Of a DNA stretch of 64,000 nt, positions 27,336 to 44,609 are shown piece by piece. This stretch comes from Symsagittifera roscoffensis. Taxonomy: Eukaryota; Xenacoelomorpha; Acoela; Convolutidae. The stretch spans positions 14,514,019-14,578,018 of the forward strand of contig NC_087065.1 of the NCBI RefSeq assembly GCF_963678635.1. Direction: 5' to 3'. Every line of letters begins with the position of its first letter. Positions within the stretch are counted from its first letter, which is position 1. The notes beneath the pieces were generated by a model, which was not told the DNA's origin, ran no database searches, and was given only the letters and a program-made list of their open reading frames with translations. The translations under genes were made by a program, and so were the position numbers.

Positions 27336-27737
27336 ATGTCAGGCAAAGGAGGAAAATCGAAGAGCGGCAAAGTTGGAGCCAAGGCCAAGACCCGATCAAG
27401 CCGAGCTGGACTGCAGTTCCCTGTTGGAAGAATCCACCGATTCATCCGCAAGGGCAACTACGCTGAGCGAGTTGGTGCTGGAGCTCCAGTCTACCTTGCT
27501 GCTGTGCTCGAGTACTTGACTGCTGAGATCCTTGAGCTGGCTGGCAACGCTGCTAAAGACAACAAGAAGTCCAGGATCATCCCCAGACACTTGCAGTTGG
27601 CCATCAGGAACGACGAAGAGTTGAACAAGCTGCTCCACGGAGTGACCATTGCTCAGGGCGGTGTGCTGCCAAACATCCAGGCTGTGCTCCTACCCAAGAA
27701 GCAGTCTTCGTCTCAGCCCAAGTCTGACAAGAAGTAA
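27336..27737 (+). CDS. H2A: Histone H2A (unit 7), cut off from its promoter
   Basis: Protein identical to unit 1, with hairpin at 27788-27803. Only about 49 nt of native upstream sequence remains (27287-27335): the CCAAT box and most of the promoter lie 4.4 kb away beyond the retrotransposon. The gene is therefore probably silent, or transcribed only from within or through the element. Its still-perfect coding sequence implies a recent insertion or continued conversion by neighbours. Confidence 0.96.
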   Translation: MSGKGGKSKSGKVGAKAKTRSSRAGLQFPVGRIHRFIRKGNYAERVGAGAPVYLAAVLEYLTAEILELAGNAAKDNKKSRIIPRHLQLAIRNDEELNKLLHGVTIAQGGVLPNIQAVLLPKKQSSSQPKSDKK

Positions 27738-28059
27738 AGAGCTTCTACCTCAACCAGTTGCTAGCTTTCAAGCTTCAACACCAAACCGGCCTTTTTAAAG
27801 GCCACCAAACTTAAAGTTCTATCTTTTTATCCTGCCTAGCAGGCATAGCTACGCTACTCAGAGCAAACCATGGGGGCCTAACACAACTAGCTAGCCTCGA
27901 GCTCGACTGGCAGTCCAAAATTGAAGCTTAATTTAGCTTTCAGCTGAGAGCCAATCAGAATTGAGTATTCTTCGAGCTCAATTTGAACACAATTTTTCAA
28001 GTTAGGTTGGCATTTTTGCTCGATCCACAACTCAACACCACTACAACTACATCTCTACA

Positions 28060-28428
28060 ATGGCACCCAAAGTCAGCGGAAAGGCAGTCAAGAAGGCAGG
28101 CAAAGCCCAGAAGAAGCCCACTGGAGACAAGAAAAAGAAGAAGAAGAGGCGAGAGACCTACTCTCTCTACATCTACAAGGTGCTGAAGCAGGTCCACCCT
28201 GACACCGGCATCTCCTCCAAGGCTATGTCGATCATGAACAGCTTCGTGAACGACATCTTCGAGAGAATCGCCGGTGAAGCTTCAAAACTGGCCCACTACA
28301 ACAAGCGATCAACCATCTCTAGCCGGGAGATCCAAACCGCAGTCAGACTGCTGTTGCCCGGAGAGCTGGCCAAGCATGCTGTCAGTGAGGGAACCAAGGC
28401 CGTCACCAAGTACACCAGCTCCAAGTAG
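28060..28428 (+). CDS. H2B: Histone H2B (unit 7)
   Basis: Protein identical to unit 1; own promoter intact. Hairpin at 28472-28487. Confidence 0.98.
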   Translation: MAPKVSGKAVKKAGKAQKKPTGDKKKKKKRRETYSLYIYKVLKQVHPDTGISSKAMSIMNSFVNDIFERIAGEASKLAHYNKRSTISSREIQTAVRLLLPGELAKHAVSEGTKAVTKYTSSK

Positions 28429-29209
28429 ACGACCAGCTTCTGCAACTAGTTGCTCTGAGCAACACCAAACCGGCCTTTTTAAAGGCCACCAAAAAGCATA
28501 GTTCTCTTTGTACTCTAGCTAGCAAGCTCAAATTGGCTTGTATGCAATTTCGAGCTCTCAAAAGCTAGCTTTGAGCATCTAATTTGAGCTACTAAGCTCA
28601 ACTGAGCTTGTAACTTGCTTAAAATAGCTCCAGATCAATTTAAGAGCTAAAAGACAGCAGAATTTTAAGCTTTCACGTCTCAGCCAATCAGATTTGAGCT
28701 TCCTTGTGCTCTCTAACTTACAGCTCGAAATAGCTAAGTTTGAGCTTCCAAAGCTAGCTAACGAACCCAATTCAGCTAGGATAAGCTCAATTGAGTTTGT
28801 AGCTGGCTGACATTAGCTTTGGGTCAATTCTAGAGGCAGAAACACCAAATTTTCAACTTTTCACTTCTCAGCCAATCAGATTCGAGCTTAGTTTGAGCTT
28901 CCGCTATCACTCAGACACGGGCCAATCACCTATGCCGCTTTTGGCGGGTAACCTCCAACCCAAGTATAAATAGTCGGCACTTCACATACTTTACTATATA
29001 TATAGTTGAAATTGCTCCTTAATATATATAAGTAACGACTCACCAGAGCTCTCCTTCTATTGCTCTTTTACGTGCCTAACTATTTTTTTATACATCGAGC
29101 GCTCTCAAGGCTTCTGGAGATCTGAATCTCTAGGTTACCTCACGGATTTTCACAAAATTCAACACCCAAAATCTACTTCTACATCTACAACTCAGCTACA
29201 CTCAACTGA

Positions 29210-29626
<417 letters not shown>

Positions 29627-30114
29627 GCTCAAGGTGTACTCCACACCAATCAAACCGGCCTTTTTAAAGGCCACCCAACTATAAGTTCTATAATTCTTCA
29701 CATTGAGCCTCGCTCAAGCGAGCTTCGACCAGAGGAAGCTTGAGCTGGTCTAGGTTGAGCTCTGCTTCCCCCTCATTGGGGTGACGCAGCTGGAAAAAGA
29801 GCTCGAGCTAGCTGTTCAATTGCTCCCGTACGTAGCCTAACTATTTTCAACTTAGAGCTCTCAGAGCTCGGCAAGCTATCTCACAGACCTCGAGCGAGCT
29901 TCTACGAGCTTGATTTAAATCACATAGCTCTGATAAGCTCTGTGGACTGACCAGTTTGAGGTAGAAGGTCTTGTGGGAGCTCAAAAAAAAAATTTCAATT
30001 GCTCCTTTACGTGCCTAACTTTTTTAAATACTTATTATCTGCTCTCTCATTGGCTGTTGGTATGAGGGCCAATCAGAGAGCAGAGAAGTCGGTCGAAAAT
30101 TGATAGGTACCTAG

Positions 30115-30492
<378 letters not shown>

Positions 30493-30795
30493 GAAGCTTC
30501 TTAGCCAGCTGCTCTCCTAGCTGCAGCACCAAACCGGCCTTTTTAAAGGCCACCAACTATCTCAGTTCTTAAGTCAAGCTCTACTAGAGCTCTAACGAGC
30601 TCTGCTAGAGCTCTAACAAGCTCAGCTAGTTAGTGTAGAGTTTTCAGCGTATCTAAATTAACTTAAAATGCTAGCTCGATTCTGATTGGCTCTCCCATCT
30701 TGGTGGCCGATTTGAACTTACTACCCTAAGACAGGGAGCCAAATTGCGGGTAAAGTCAATCGTCAATCTACAGCTTCTACCACAACTACAACACG

Positions 30796-31197
30796 ATGTC
30801 AGGCAAAGGAGGAAAATCGAAGAGCGGCAAAGTTGGAGCCAAGGCCAAGACCCGATCAAGCCGAGCTGGACTGCAGTTCCCTGTTGGAAGAATCCACCGA
30901 TTCATCCGCAAGGGCAACTACGCTGAGCGAGTTGGTGCTGGAGCTCCAGTCTACCTTGCTGCTGTGCTCGAGTACTTGACTGCTGAGATCCTTGAGCTGG
31001 CTGGCAACGCTGCTAAAGACAACAAGAAGTCCAGGATCATCCCCAGACACTTGCAGTTGGCCATCAGGAACGACGAAGAGTTGAACAAGCTGCTCCACGG
31101 AGTGACCATTGCTCAGGGCGGTGTGCTGCCAAACATCCAGGCTGTGCTCCTACCCAAGAAGCAGTCTTCGTCTCAGCCCAAGTCTGACAAGAAGTAA
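30796..31197 (+). CDS. H2A: Histone H2A (unit 8)
   Basis: Protein identical to unit 1. Hairpin at 31248-31263. Confidence 0.98.
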   Translation: MSGKGGKSKSGKVGAKAKTRSSRAGLQFPVGRIHRFIRKGNYAERVGAGAPVYLAAVLEYLTAEILELAGNAAKDNKKSRIIPRHLQLAIRNDEELNKLLHGVTIAQGGVLPNIQAVLLPKKQSSSQPKSDKK

Positions 31198-31519
31198 AGA
31201 GCTTCTACCTCAACCAGTTGCTAGCTTTCAAGCTTCAACACCAAACCGGCCTTTTTAAAGGCCACCAAACTTAAAGTTCTATCTTTTTATCCTGCCTAGC
31301 AGGCATAGCTACGCTACTCAGAGCAAACCATGGGGGCCTAACACAACTAGCTAGCCTCGAGCTCGACTGGCAGTCCAAAATTGAAGCTTAATTTAGCTTT
31401 CAGCTGAGAGCCAATCAGAATTGAGTATTCTTCGAGCTCAATTTGAACACAATTTTTCAAGTTAGGTTGGCATTTTTGCTCGATCCACAACTCAACACCA
31501 CTACAACTACATCTCTACA

Positions 31520-31888
31520 ATGGCACCCAAAGTCAGCGGAAAGGCAGTCAAGAAGGCAGGCAAAGCCCAGAAGAAGCCCACTGGAGACAAGAAAAAGAAG
31601 AAGAAGAGGCGAGAGACCTACTCTCTCTACATCTACAAGGTGCTGAAGCAGGTCCACCCTGACACCGGCATCTCCTCCAAGGCTATGTCGATCATGAACA
31701 GCTTCGTGAACGACATCTTCGAGAGAATCGCCGGTGAAGCTTCAAAACTGGCCCACTACAACAAGCGATCAACCATCTCTAGCCGGGAGATCCAAACCGC
31801 AGTCAGACTGCTGTTGCCCGGAGAGCTGGCCAAGCATGCTGTCAGTGAGGGAACCAAGGCCGTCACCAAGTACACCAGCTCCAAGTAG
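31520..31888 (+). CDS. H2B: Histone H2B (unit 8)
   Basis: Protein identical to unit 1. Hairpin at 31932-31947. Confidence 0.98.
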   Translation: MAPKVSGKAVKKAGKAQKKPTGDKKKKKKRRETYSLYIYKVLKQVHPDTGISSKAMSIMNSFVNDIFERIAGEASKLAHYNKRSTISSREIQTAVRLLLPGELAKHAVSEGTKAVTKYTSSK

Positions 31889-32669
31889 ACGACCAGCTTC
31901 TGCAACTAGTTGCTCTGAGCAACACCAAACCGGCCTTTTTAAAGGCCACCAAAAAGCATAGTTCTCTTTGTACTCTAGCTAGCAAGCTCAAATTGGCTTG
32001 TATGCAATTTCGAGCTCTCAAAAGCTAGCTTTGAGCATCTAATTTGAGCTACTAAGCTCAACTGAGCTTGTAACTTGCTTAAAATAGCTCCAGATCAATT
32101 TAAGAGCTAAAAGACAGCAGAATTTTAAGCTTTCACGTCTCAGCCAATCAGATTTGAGCTTCCTTGTGCTCTCTAACTTACAGCTCGAAATAGCTAAGTT
32201 TGAGCTTCCAAAGCTAGCTAACGAACCCAATTCAGCTAGGATAAGCTCAATTGAGTTTGTAGCTGGCTGACATTAGCTTTGGGTCAATTCTAGAGGCAGA
32301 AACACCAAATTTTCAACTTTTCACTTCTCAGCCAATCAGATTCGAGCTTAGTTTGAGCTTCCGCTATCACTCAGACACGGGCCAATCACCTATGCCGCTT
32401 TTGGCGGGTAACCTCCAACCCAAGTATAAATAGTCGGCACTTCACATACTTTACTATATATATAGTTGAAATTGCTCCTTAATATATATAAGTAACGACT
32501 CACCAGAGCTCTCCTTCTATTGCTCTTTTACGTGCCTAACTATTTTTTTATACATCGAGCGCTCTCAAGGCTTCTGGAGATCTGAATCTCTAGGTTACCT
32601 CACGGATTTTCACAAAATTCAACACCCAAAATCTACTTCTACATCTACAACTCAGCTACACTCAACTGA

Positions 32670-33086
<417 letters not shown>

Positions 33087-33750
33087 GCTCAAGGTGTACT
33101 CCACACCAATCAAACCGGCCTTTTTAAAGGCCACCCAACTATAAGTTCTATAATTCTTCACATTGAGCCTCGCTCAAGCGAGCTTCGACCAGAGGAAGCT
33201 TGAGCTGGTCTAGGTTGAGCTCTGCTTCCCCCTCATTGGGGTGACGCAGCTGGAAAAAGAGCTCGAGCTAGCTGTTCAATTGCTCCCGTACGTAGCCTAA
33301 CTTTTTTGAGCTTCGAGCTCGCAGAGCTCGGCAAGCTACCTCATAGAGCTCAGGCAAGCTTGTATAAGCTTGATTTAAATCACAGAGCTCGAATAAGCTC
33401 TGTCGACTGACCAGTTTAAGCTAGTACACCTTGTGTGAGCTCAAAATTTTTTCAATTGCTCCCGTACGTAGCCTAACTATTTTCAACTTAGAGCTCTCAG
33501 AGCTCGGCAAGCTATCTCACAGACCTCGAGCGAGCTTCTACGAGCTTGATTTAAATCACATAGCTCTGATAAGCTCTGTGGACTGACCAGTTTGAGGTAG
33601 AAGGTCTTGTGGGAGCTCAAAAAAAAAATTTCAATTGCTCCTTTACGTGCCTAACTTTTTTAAATACTTATTATCTGCTCTCTCATTGGCTGTTGGTATG
33701 AGGGCCAATCAGAGAGCAGAGAAGTCGGTCGAAAATTGATAGGTACCTAG

Positions 33751-34128
<378 letters not shown>

Positions 34129-34431
34129 GAAGCTTCTTAGCCAGCTGCTCTCCTAGCTGCAGCACCAAACCGGCCTTTTTAAAGGCCACCAACTATCTCA
34201 GTTCTTAAGTCAAGCTCTACTAGAGCTCTAACGAGCTCTGCTAGAGCTCTAACAAGCTCAGCTAGTTAGTGTAGAGTTTTCAGCGTATCTAAATTAACTT
34301 AAAATGCTAGCTCGATTCTGATTGGCTCTCCCATCTTGGTGGCCGATTTGAACTTACTACCCTAAGACAGGGAGCCAAATTGCGGGTAAAGTCAATCGTC
34401 AATCTACAGCTTCTACCACAACTACAACACG

Positions 34432-34833
34432 ATGTCAGGCAAAGGAGGAAAATCGAAGAGCGGCAAAGTTGGAGCCAAGGCCAAGACCCGATCAAGCCGA
34501 GCTGGACTGCAGTTCCCTGTTGGAAGAATCCACCGATTCATCCGCAAGGGCAACTACGCTGAGCGAGTTGGTGCTGGAGCTCCAGTCTACCTTGCTGCTG
34601 TGCTCGAGTACTTGACTGCTGAGATCCTTGAGCTGGCTGGCAACGCTGCTAAAGACAACAAGAAGTCCAGGATCATCCCCAGACACTTGCAGTTGGCCAT
34701 CAGGAACGACGAAGAGTTGAACAAGCTGCTCCACGGAGTGACCATTGCTCAGGGCGGTGTGCTGCCAAACATCCAGGCTGTGCTCCTACCCAAGAAGCAG
34801 TCTTCGTCTCAGCCCAAGTCTGACAAGAAGTAA
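34432..34833 (+). CDS. H2A: Histone H2A (unit 9)
   Basis: Protein identical to unit 1. Hairpin at 34884-34899. Confidence 0.98.
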   Translation: MSGKGGKSKSGKVGAKAKTRSSRAGLQFPVGRIHRFIRKGNYAERVGAGAPVYLAAVLEYLTAEILELAGNAAKDNKKSRIIPRHLQLAIRNDEELNKLLHGVTIAQGGVLPNIQAVLLPKKQSSSQPKSDKK

Positions 34834-35155
34834 AGAGCTTCTACCTCAACCAGTTGCTAGCTTTCAAGCTTCAACACCAAACCGGCCTTTTTAAAGGCCA
34901 CCAAACTTAAAGTTCTATCTTTTTATCCTGCCTAGCAGGCATAGCTACGCTACTCAGAGCAAACCATGGGGGCCTAACACAACTAGCTAGCCTCGAGCTC
35001 GACTGGCAGTCCAAAATTGAAGCTTAATTTAGCTTTCAGCTGAGAGCCAATCAGAATTGAGTATTCTTCGAGCTCAATTTGAACACAATTTTTCAAGTTA
35101 GGTTGGCATTTTTGCTCGATCCACAACTCAACACCACTACAACTACATCTCTACA

Positions 35156-35524
35156 ATGGCACCCAAAGTCAGCGGAAAGGCAGTCAAGAAGGCAGGCAAA
35201 GCCCAGAAGAAGCCCACTGGAGACAAGAAAAAGAAGAAGAAGAGGCGAGAGACCTACTCTCTCTACATCTACAAGGTGCTGAAGCAGGTCCACCCTGACA
35301 CCGGCATCTCCTCCAAGGCTATGTCGATCATGAACAGCTTCGTGAACGACATCTTCGAGAGAATCGCCGGTGAAGCTTCAAAACTGGCCCACTACAACAA
35401 GCGATCAACCATCTCTAGCCGGGAGATCCAAACCGCAGTCAGACTGCTGTTGCCCGGAGAGCTGGCCAAGCATGCTGTCAGTGAGGGAACCAAGGCCGTC
35501 ACCAAGTACACCAGCTCCAAGTAG
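35156..35524 (+). CDS. H2B: Histone H2B (unit 9)
   Basis: Protein identical to unit 1. Hairpin at 35568-35583. Confidence 0.98.
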   Translation: MAPKVSGKAVKKAGKAQKKPTGDKKKKKKRRETYSLYIYKVLKQVHPDTGISSKAMSIMNSFVNDIFERIAGEASKLAHYNKRSTISSREIQTAVRLLLPGELAKHAVSEGTKAVTKYTSSK

Positions 35525-36305
35525 ACGACCAGCTTCTGCAACTAGTTGCTCTGAGCAACACCAAACCGGCCTTTTTAAAGGCCACCAAAAAGCATAGTTC
35601 TCTTTGTACTCTAGCTAGCAAGCTCAAATTGGCTTGTATGCAATTTCGAGCTCTCAAAAGCTAGCTTTGAGCATCTAATTTGAGCTACTAAGCTCAACTG
35701 AGCTTGTAACTTGCTTAAAATAGCTCCAGATCAATTTAAGAGCTAAAAGACAGCAGAATTTTAAGCTTTCACGTCTCAGCCAATCAGATTTGAGCTTCCT
35801 TGTGCTCTCTAACTTACAGCTCGAAATAGCTAAGTTTGAGCTTCCAAAGCTAGCTAACGAACCCAATTCAGCTAGGATAAGCTCAATTGAGTTTGTAGCT
35901 GGCTGACATTAGCTTTGGGTCAATTCTAGAGGCAGAAACACCAAATTTTCAACTTTTCACTTCTCAGCCAATCAGATTCGAGCTTAGTTTGAGCTTCCGC
36001 TATCACTCAGACACGGGCCAATCACCTATGCCGCTTTTGGCGGGTAACCTCCAACCCAAGTATAAATAGTCGGCACTTCACATACTTTACTATATATATA
36101 GTTGAAATTGCTCCTTAATATATATAAGTAACGACTCACCAGAGCTCTCCTTCTATTGCTCTTTTACGTGCCTAACTATTTTTTTATACATCGAGCGCTC
36201 TCAAGGCTTCTGGAGATCTGAATCTCTAGGTTACCTCACGGATTTTCACAAAATTCAACACCCAAAATCTACTTCTACATCTACAACTCAGCTACACTCA
36301 ACTGA

Positions 36306-36722
<417 letters not shown>

Positions 36723-37210
36723 GCTCAAGGTGTACTCCACACCAATCAAACCGGCCTTTTTAAAGGCCACCCAACTATAAGTTCTATAATTCTTCACATT
36801 GAGCCTCGCTCAAGCGAGCTTCGACCAGAGGAAGCTTGAGCTGGTCTAGGTTGAGCTCTGCTTCCCCCTCATTGGGGTGACGCAGCTGGAAAAAGAGCTC
36901 GAGCTAGCTGTTCAATTGCTCCCGTACGTAGCCTAACTATTTTCAACTTAGAGCTCTCAGAGCTCGGCAAGCTATCTCACAGACCTCGAGCGAGCTTCTA
37001 CGAGCTTGATTTAAATCACATAGCTCTGATAAGCTCTGTGGACTGACCAGTTTGAGGTAGAAGGTCTTGTGGGAGCTCAAAAAAAAAATTTCAATTGCTC
37101 CTTTACGTGCCTAACTTTTTTAAATACTTATTATCTGCTCTCTCATTGGCTGTTGGTATGAGGGCCAATCAGAGAGCAGAGAAGTCGGTCGAAAATTGAT
37201 AGGTACCTAG

Positions 37211-37588
<378 letters not shown>

Positions 37589-37891
37589 GAAGCTTCTTAG
37601 CCAGCTGCTCTCCTAGCTGCAGCACCAAACCGGCCTTTTTAAAGGCCACCAACTATCTCAGTTCTTAAGTCAAGCTCTACTAGAGCTCTAACGAGCTCTG
37701 CTAGAGCTCTAACAAGCTCAGCTAGTTAGTGTAGAGTTTTCAGCGTATCTAAATTAACTTAAAATGCTAGCTCGATTCTGATTGGCTCTCCCATCTTGGT
37801 GGCCGATTTGAACTTACTACCCTAAGACAGGGAGCCAAATTGCGGGTAAAGTCAATCGTCAATCTACAGCTTCTACCACAACTACAACACG

Positions 37892-38293
37892 ATGTCAGGC
37901 AAAGGAGGAAAATCGAAGAGCGGCAAAGTTGGAGCCAAGGCCAAGACCCGATCAAGCCGAGCTGGACTGCAGTTCCCTGTTGGAAGAATCCACCGATTCA
38001 TCCGCAAGGGCAACTACGCTGAGCGAGTTGGTGCTGGAGCTCCAGTCTACCTTGCTGCTGTGCTCGAGTACTTGACTGCTGAGATCCTTGAGCTGGCTGG
38101 CAACGCTGCTAAAGACAACAAGAAGTCCAGGATCATCCCCAGACACTTGCAGTTGGCCATCAGGAACGACGAAGAGTTGAACAAGCTGCTCCACGGAGTG
38201 ACCATTGCTCAGGGCGGTGTGCTGCCAAACATCCAGGCTGTGCTCCTACCCAAGAAGCAGTCTTCGTCTCAGCCCAAGTCTGATAAGAAGTAA
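37892..38293 (+). CDS. H2A: Histone H2A (unit 10)
   Basis: Protein identical to unit 1 despite a silent GAC to GAT change (38282-38284). Hairpin at 38344-38359. Confidence 0.98.
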   Translation: MSGKGGKSKSGKVGAKAKTRSSRAGLQFPVGRIHRFIRKGNYAERVGAGAPVYLAAVLEYLTAEILELAGNAAKDNKKSRIIPRHLQLAIRNDEELNKLLHGVTIAQGGVLPNIQAVLLPKKQSSSQPKSDKK

Positions 38294-38615
38294 AGAGCTT
38301 CTACCTCAACCAGTTGCTAGCTTTCAAGCTTCAACACCAAACCGGCCTTTTTAAAGGCCACCAAACTTAAAGTTCTATCTTTTTATCCTGCCTAGCAGGC
38401 ATAGCTACGCTACTCAGAGCAAACCATGGGGGCCTAACACAACTAGCTAGCCTCGAGCTCGACTGGCAGTCCAAAATTGAAGCTTAATTTAGCTTTCAGC
38501 TGAGAGCCAATCAGAATTGAGTATTCTTCGAGCTCAATTTGAACACAATTTTTCAAGTTAGGTTGGCATTTTTGCTCGATCCACAACTCAACACCACTAC
38601 AACTACATCTCTACA

Positions 38616-38984
38616 ATGGCACCCAAAGTCAGCGGAAAGGCAGTCAAGAAGGCAGGCAAAGCCCAGAAGAAGCCCACTGGAGACAAGAAAAAGAAGAAGA
38701 AGAGGCGAGAGACCTACTCTCTCTACATCTACAAGGTGCTGAAGCAGGTCCACCCTGACACCGGCATCTCCTCCAAGGCTATGTCGATCATGAACAGCTT
38801 CGTGAACGACATCTTCGAGAGAATCGCCGGTGAAGCTTCAAAACTGGCCCACTACAACAAGCGATCAACCATCTCTAGCCGGGAGATCCAAACCGCAGTC
38901 AGACTGCTGTTGCCCGGAGAGCTGGCCAAGCATGCTGTCAGTGAGGGAACCAAGGCCGTCACCAAGTACACCAGCTCCAAGTAG
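38616..38984 (+). CDS. H2B: Histone H2B (unit 10)
   Basis: Protein identical to unit 1. Hairpin at 39028-39043. Confidence 0.98.
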   Translation: MAPKVSGKAVKKAGKAQKKPTGDKKKKKKRRETYSLYIYKVLKQVHPDTGISSKAMSIMNSFVNDIFERIAGEASKLAHYNKRSTISSREIQTAVRLLLPGELAKHAVSEGTKAVTKYTSSK

Positions 38985-39765
38985 ACGACCAGCTTCTGCA
39001 ACTAGTTGCTCTGAGCAACACCAAACCGGCCTTTTTAAAGGCCACCAAAAAGCATAGTTCTCTTTGTACTCTAGCTAGCAAGCTCAAATTGGCTTGTATG
39101 CAATTTCGAGCTCTCAAAAGCTAGCTTTGAGCATCTAATTTGAGCTACTAAGCTCAACTGAGCTTGTAACTTGCTTAAAATAGCTCCAGATCAATTTAAG
39201 AGCTAAAAGACAGCAGAATTTTAAGCTTTCACGTCTCAGCCAATCAGATTTGAGCTTCCTTGTGCTCTCTAACTTACAGCTCGAAATAGCTAAGTTTGAG
39301 CTTCCAAAGCTAGCTAACGAACCCAATTCAGCTAGGATAAGCTCAATTGAGTTTGTAGCTGGCTGACATTAGCTTTGGGTCAATTCTAGAGGCAGAAACA
39401 CCAAATTTTCAACTTTTCACTTCTCAGCCAATCAGATTCGAGCTTAGTTTGAGCTTCCGCTATCACTCAGACACGGGCCAATCACCTATGCCGCTTTTGG
39501 CGGGTAACCTCCAACCCAAGTATAAATAGTCGGCACTTCACATACTTTACTATATATATAGTTGAAATTGCTCCTTAATATATATAAGTAACGACTCACC
39601 AGAGCTCTCCTTCTATTGCTCTTTTACGTGCCTAACTATTTTTTTATACATCGAGCGCTCTCAAGGCTTCTGGAGATCTGAATCTCTAGGTTACCTCACG
39701 GATTTTCACAAAATTCAACACCCAAAATCTACTTCTACATCTACAACTCAGCTACACTCAACTGA

Positions 39766-40182
<417 letters not shown>

Positions 40183-40846
40183 GCTCAAGGTGTACTCCAC
40201 ACCAATCAAACCGGCCTTTTTAAAGGCCACCCAACTATAAGTTCTATAATTCTTCACATTGAGCCTCGCTCAAGCGAGCTTCGACCAGAGGAAGCTTGAG
40301 CTGGTCTAGGTTGAGCTCTGCTTCCCCCTCATTGGGGTGACGCAGCTGGAAAAAGAGCTCGAGCTAGCTGTTCAATTGCTCCCGTACGTAGCCTAACTTT
40401 TTTGAGCTTCGAGCTCGCAGAGCTCGGCAAGCTACCTCATAGAGCTCAGGCAAGCTTGTATAAGCTTGATTTAAATCACAGAGCTCGAATAAGCTCTGTC
40501 GACTGACCAGTTTAAGCTAGTACACCTTGTGTGAGCTCAAAATTTTTTCAATTGCTCCCGTACGTAGCCTAACTATTTTCAACTTAGAGCTCTCAGAGCT
40601 CGGCAAGCTATCTCACAGACCTCGAGCGAGCTTCTACGAGCTTGATTTAAATCACATAGCTCTGATAAGCTCTGTGGACTGACCAGTTTGAGGTAGAAGG
40701 TCTTGTGGGAGCTCAAAAAAAAAATTTCAATTGCTCCTTTACGTGCCTAACTTTTTTAAATACTTATTATCTGCTCTCTCATTGGCTGTTGGTATGAGGG
40801 CCAATCAGAGAGCAGAGAAGACGGTCGAAAATTGATAGGTACCTAG

Positions 40847-41224
<378 letters not shown>

Positions 41225-41527
41225 GAAGCTTCTTAGCCAGCTGCTCTCCTAGCTGCAGCACCAAACCGGCCTTTTTAAAGGCCACCAACTATCTCAGTTC
41301 TTAAGTCAAGCTCTACTAGAGCTCTAACGAGCTCTGCTAGAGCTCTAACAAGCTCAGCTAGTTAGTGTAGAGTTTTCAGCGTATCTAAATTAACTTAAAA
41401 TGCTAGCTCGATTCTGATTGGCTCTCCCATCTTGGTGGCCGATTTGAACTTACTACCCTAAGACAGGGAGCCAAATTGCGGGTAAAGTCAATCGTCAATC
41501 TACAGCTTCTACCACAACTACAACACG

Positions 41528-41936
41528 ATGTCAGGCGTCAGGCAAAGGAGGAAAATCGAAGAGCGGCAAAGTTGGAGCCAAGGCCAAGACCCGATCAAGC
41601 CGAGCTGGACTGCAGTTCCCTGTTGGAAGAATCCACCGATTCATCCGCAAGGGCAACTACGCTGAGCGAGTTGGTGCTGGAGCTCCAGTCTACCTTGCTG
41701 CTGTGCTCGAGTACTTGACTGCTGAGATCCTTGAGCTGGCTGGCAACGCTGCTAAAGACAACAAGAAGTCCAGGATCATCCCCAGACACTTGCAGTTGGC
41801 CATCAGGAACGACGAAGAGTTGAACAAGCTGCTCCACGGAGTGACCATTGCTCAGGGCGGTGTGCTGCCAAACATCCAGGCTGTGCTCCTACCCAAGAAG
41901 CAGTCTTCGTCTCAGCCCAAGTCTGACAAGAAGTAA
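41528..41936 (+). pseudogene. H2A: Histone H2A frameshifted by a 7-bp duplication (unit 11)
   Basis: Directly after the ATG (41528) the heptamer GTCAGGC is present twice, shifting the frame from codon 4. The rest of the gene to 41936 is otherwise the normal sequence, and the hairpin is intact (41987-42002). A full H2A cannot be made. A 77-codon piece of the normal frame remains open from 41703, but it starts in the middle of the histone fold. An assembly error is possible, since everything else is near-perfect. Confidence 0.88.
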
Positions 41937-42258
41937 AGAGCTTCTACCTCAACCAGTTGCTAGCTTTCAAGCTTCAACACCAAACCGGCCTTTTTAAAGG
42001 CCACCAAACTTAAAGTTCTATCTTTTTATCCTGCCTAGCAGGCATAGCTACGCTACTCAGAGCAAACCATGGGGGCCTAACACAACTAGCTAGCCTCGAG
42101 CTCGACTGGCAGTCCAAAATTGAAGCTTAATTTAGCTTTCAGCTGAGAGCCAATCAGAATTGAGTATTCTTCGAGCTCAATTTGAACACAATTTTTCAAG
42201 TTAGGTTGGCATTTTTGCTCGATCCACAACTCAACACCACTACAACTACATCTCTACA

Positions 42259-42627
42259 ATGGCACCCAAAGTCAGCGGAAAGGCAGTCAAGAAGGCAGGC
42301 AAAGCCCAGAAGAAGCCCACTGGAGACAAGAAAAAGAAGAAGAAGAGGCGAGAGACCTACTCTCTCTACATCTACAAGGTGCTGAAGCAGGTCCACCCTG
42401 ACACCGGCATCTCCTCCAAGGCTATGTCGATCATGAACAGCTTCGTGAACGACATCTTCGAGAGAATCGCCGGTGAAGCTTCAAAACTGGCCCACTACAA
42501 CAAGCGATCAACCATCTCTAGCCGGGAGATCCAAACCGCAGTCAGACTGCTGTTGCCCGGAGAGCTGGCCAAGCATGCTGTCAGTGAGGGAACCAAGGCC
42601 GTCACCAAGTACACCAGCTCCAAGTAG
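42259..42627 (+). CDS. H2B: Histone H2B (unit 11)
   Basis: Protein identical to unit 1. Hairpin at 42671-42686. Last intact H2B in the window. Confidence 0.98.
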   Translation: MAPKVSGKAVKKAGKAQKKPTGDKKKKKKRRETYSLYIYKVLKQVHPDTGISSKAMSIMNSFVNDIFERIAGEASKLAHYNKRSTISSREIQTAVRLLLPGELAKHAVSEGTKAVTKYTSSK

Positions 42628-43332
42628 ACGACCAGCTTCTGCAACTAGTTGCTCTGAGCAACACCAAACCGGCCTTTTTAAAGGCCACCAAAAAGCATAG
42701 TTCTCTTTGTACTCTAGCTAGCAAGCTCAAATTGGCTTGTATGCAATTTCGAGCTCTCAAAAGCTAGCTTTGAGCATCTAATTTGAGCTACTAAGCTCAA
42801 CTGAGCTTGTAACTTGCTTAAAATAGCTCCAGATCAATTTAAGAGCTAAAAGACAGCAGAATTTTAAGCTTTCACGTCTCAGCCAATCAGATTTGAGCTT
42901 CCTTGTGCTCTCTAACTTACAGCTCGAAATAGCTAAGTTTGAGCTTCCAAAGCTAGCTAACGAACCCAATTCAGCTAGGATAAGCTCAATTGAGTTTGTA
43001 GCTGGCTGACATTAGCTTTGGGTCAATTCTAGAGGCAGAAACACCAAATTTTCAACTTTTCACTTCTCAGCCAATCAGATTCGAGCTTAGTTTGAGCTTC
43101 CGCTATCACTCAGACACGGGCCAATCACCTATGCCGCTTTTGGCGGGTAACCTCCAACCCAAGTATAAATAGTCGGCACTTCACATACTTTACTATATAT
43201 ATAGTTGAAATTGCTCCTTAATATATATAAGTAACGACTCACCAGAGCTCTCCTTCTATTGCTCTTTTACGTGCCTAACTATTTTTTTATACATCGAGCG
43301 CTCTCAAGGCTTCTGGAGATCTGAATCTCTAG

Positions 43333-43824
<492 letters not shown>

Positions 43825-44084
43825 GCTCAAGGTGTACTCCACACCAATCAAACCGGCCTTTTTAAAGGCCACCCAACTATAAGTTCTATAATTCTTCACA
43901 TTGAGCCTCGCTCAAGCGGGCTTCGACCAGAGGAAGCTTGAGCTGGTCTAGGTTGAGCTCTGCTTCCCCCTCATTGGGGTGACGCAGCTGGAAAAAGAGC
44001 TCGAGCTAGCTGTTCAATTGCTCCCGTTCGTAGCCTAACTTTTTTGAGCTTCGAGCTCGCAGAGCTCGGCAAGCTACCTCATAG

Positions 44085-44609
44085 AGCTCAGGCAAGCTTG
44101 TATAAGCTTGATTTAAATCACAGAGCTCGAATAAGCTCTGTCGACTGACCAGTTTAAGCTAGTACACATTGTGTGAGCTCAAAATTTTTTCAATTGCTCC
44201 CGTACGTAGCCTAACTATTTTCAACTTAGAGCTCTCAGAGCTCGGCAAGCTATCTCACAGACCTCGAGCGAGCTTCTACGAGCTTGATTTAAATCACATA
44301 GCTCTGATAAGCTCTGTGGACTGACCAGTTTGAGGTAGAAGGTCTTGTGGGAGCTCAAAAAAAAAATTTCAATTGCTCCTTTACGTGCCTAACTTTTTTA
44401 AATACTTATTATCTGCTCTCTCATTGGCTGTTGGTATGAGGGCCAATCAGAGAGCAGAGAAGTCGGTCGAAAATTGATAGGTACCTAGCGATTTTTGCCA
44501 ATCTCAAACCCAACTGCTACTTCAATTTCTACAACAACTACAACTGCAACAACCATGTCTGGACGAGGAAAGGGAGGAAAAGGACTTGGCAAAGGAGGAG
44601 CAAAGAGGC
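44085..44609 (+). pseudogene. H4: Truncated unit 12: spacer plus first 18 codons of H4
   Basis: Normal spacer and H4 promoter (CCAAT dyad near 44411-44457), then ATG 44555 and H4 sequence up to 44609, codon 18. There the sequence jumps to spacer (TCATAGAGCTCAGGC...) instead of continuing the gene. This is a recombination junction; the H4 body, terminator and following H2A promoter start are gone. Confidence 0.93.
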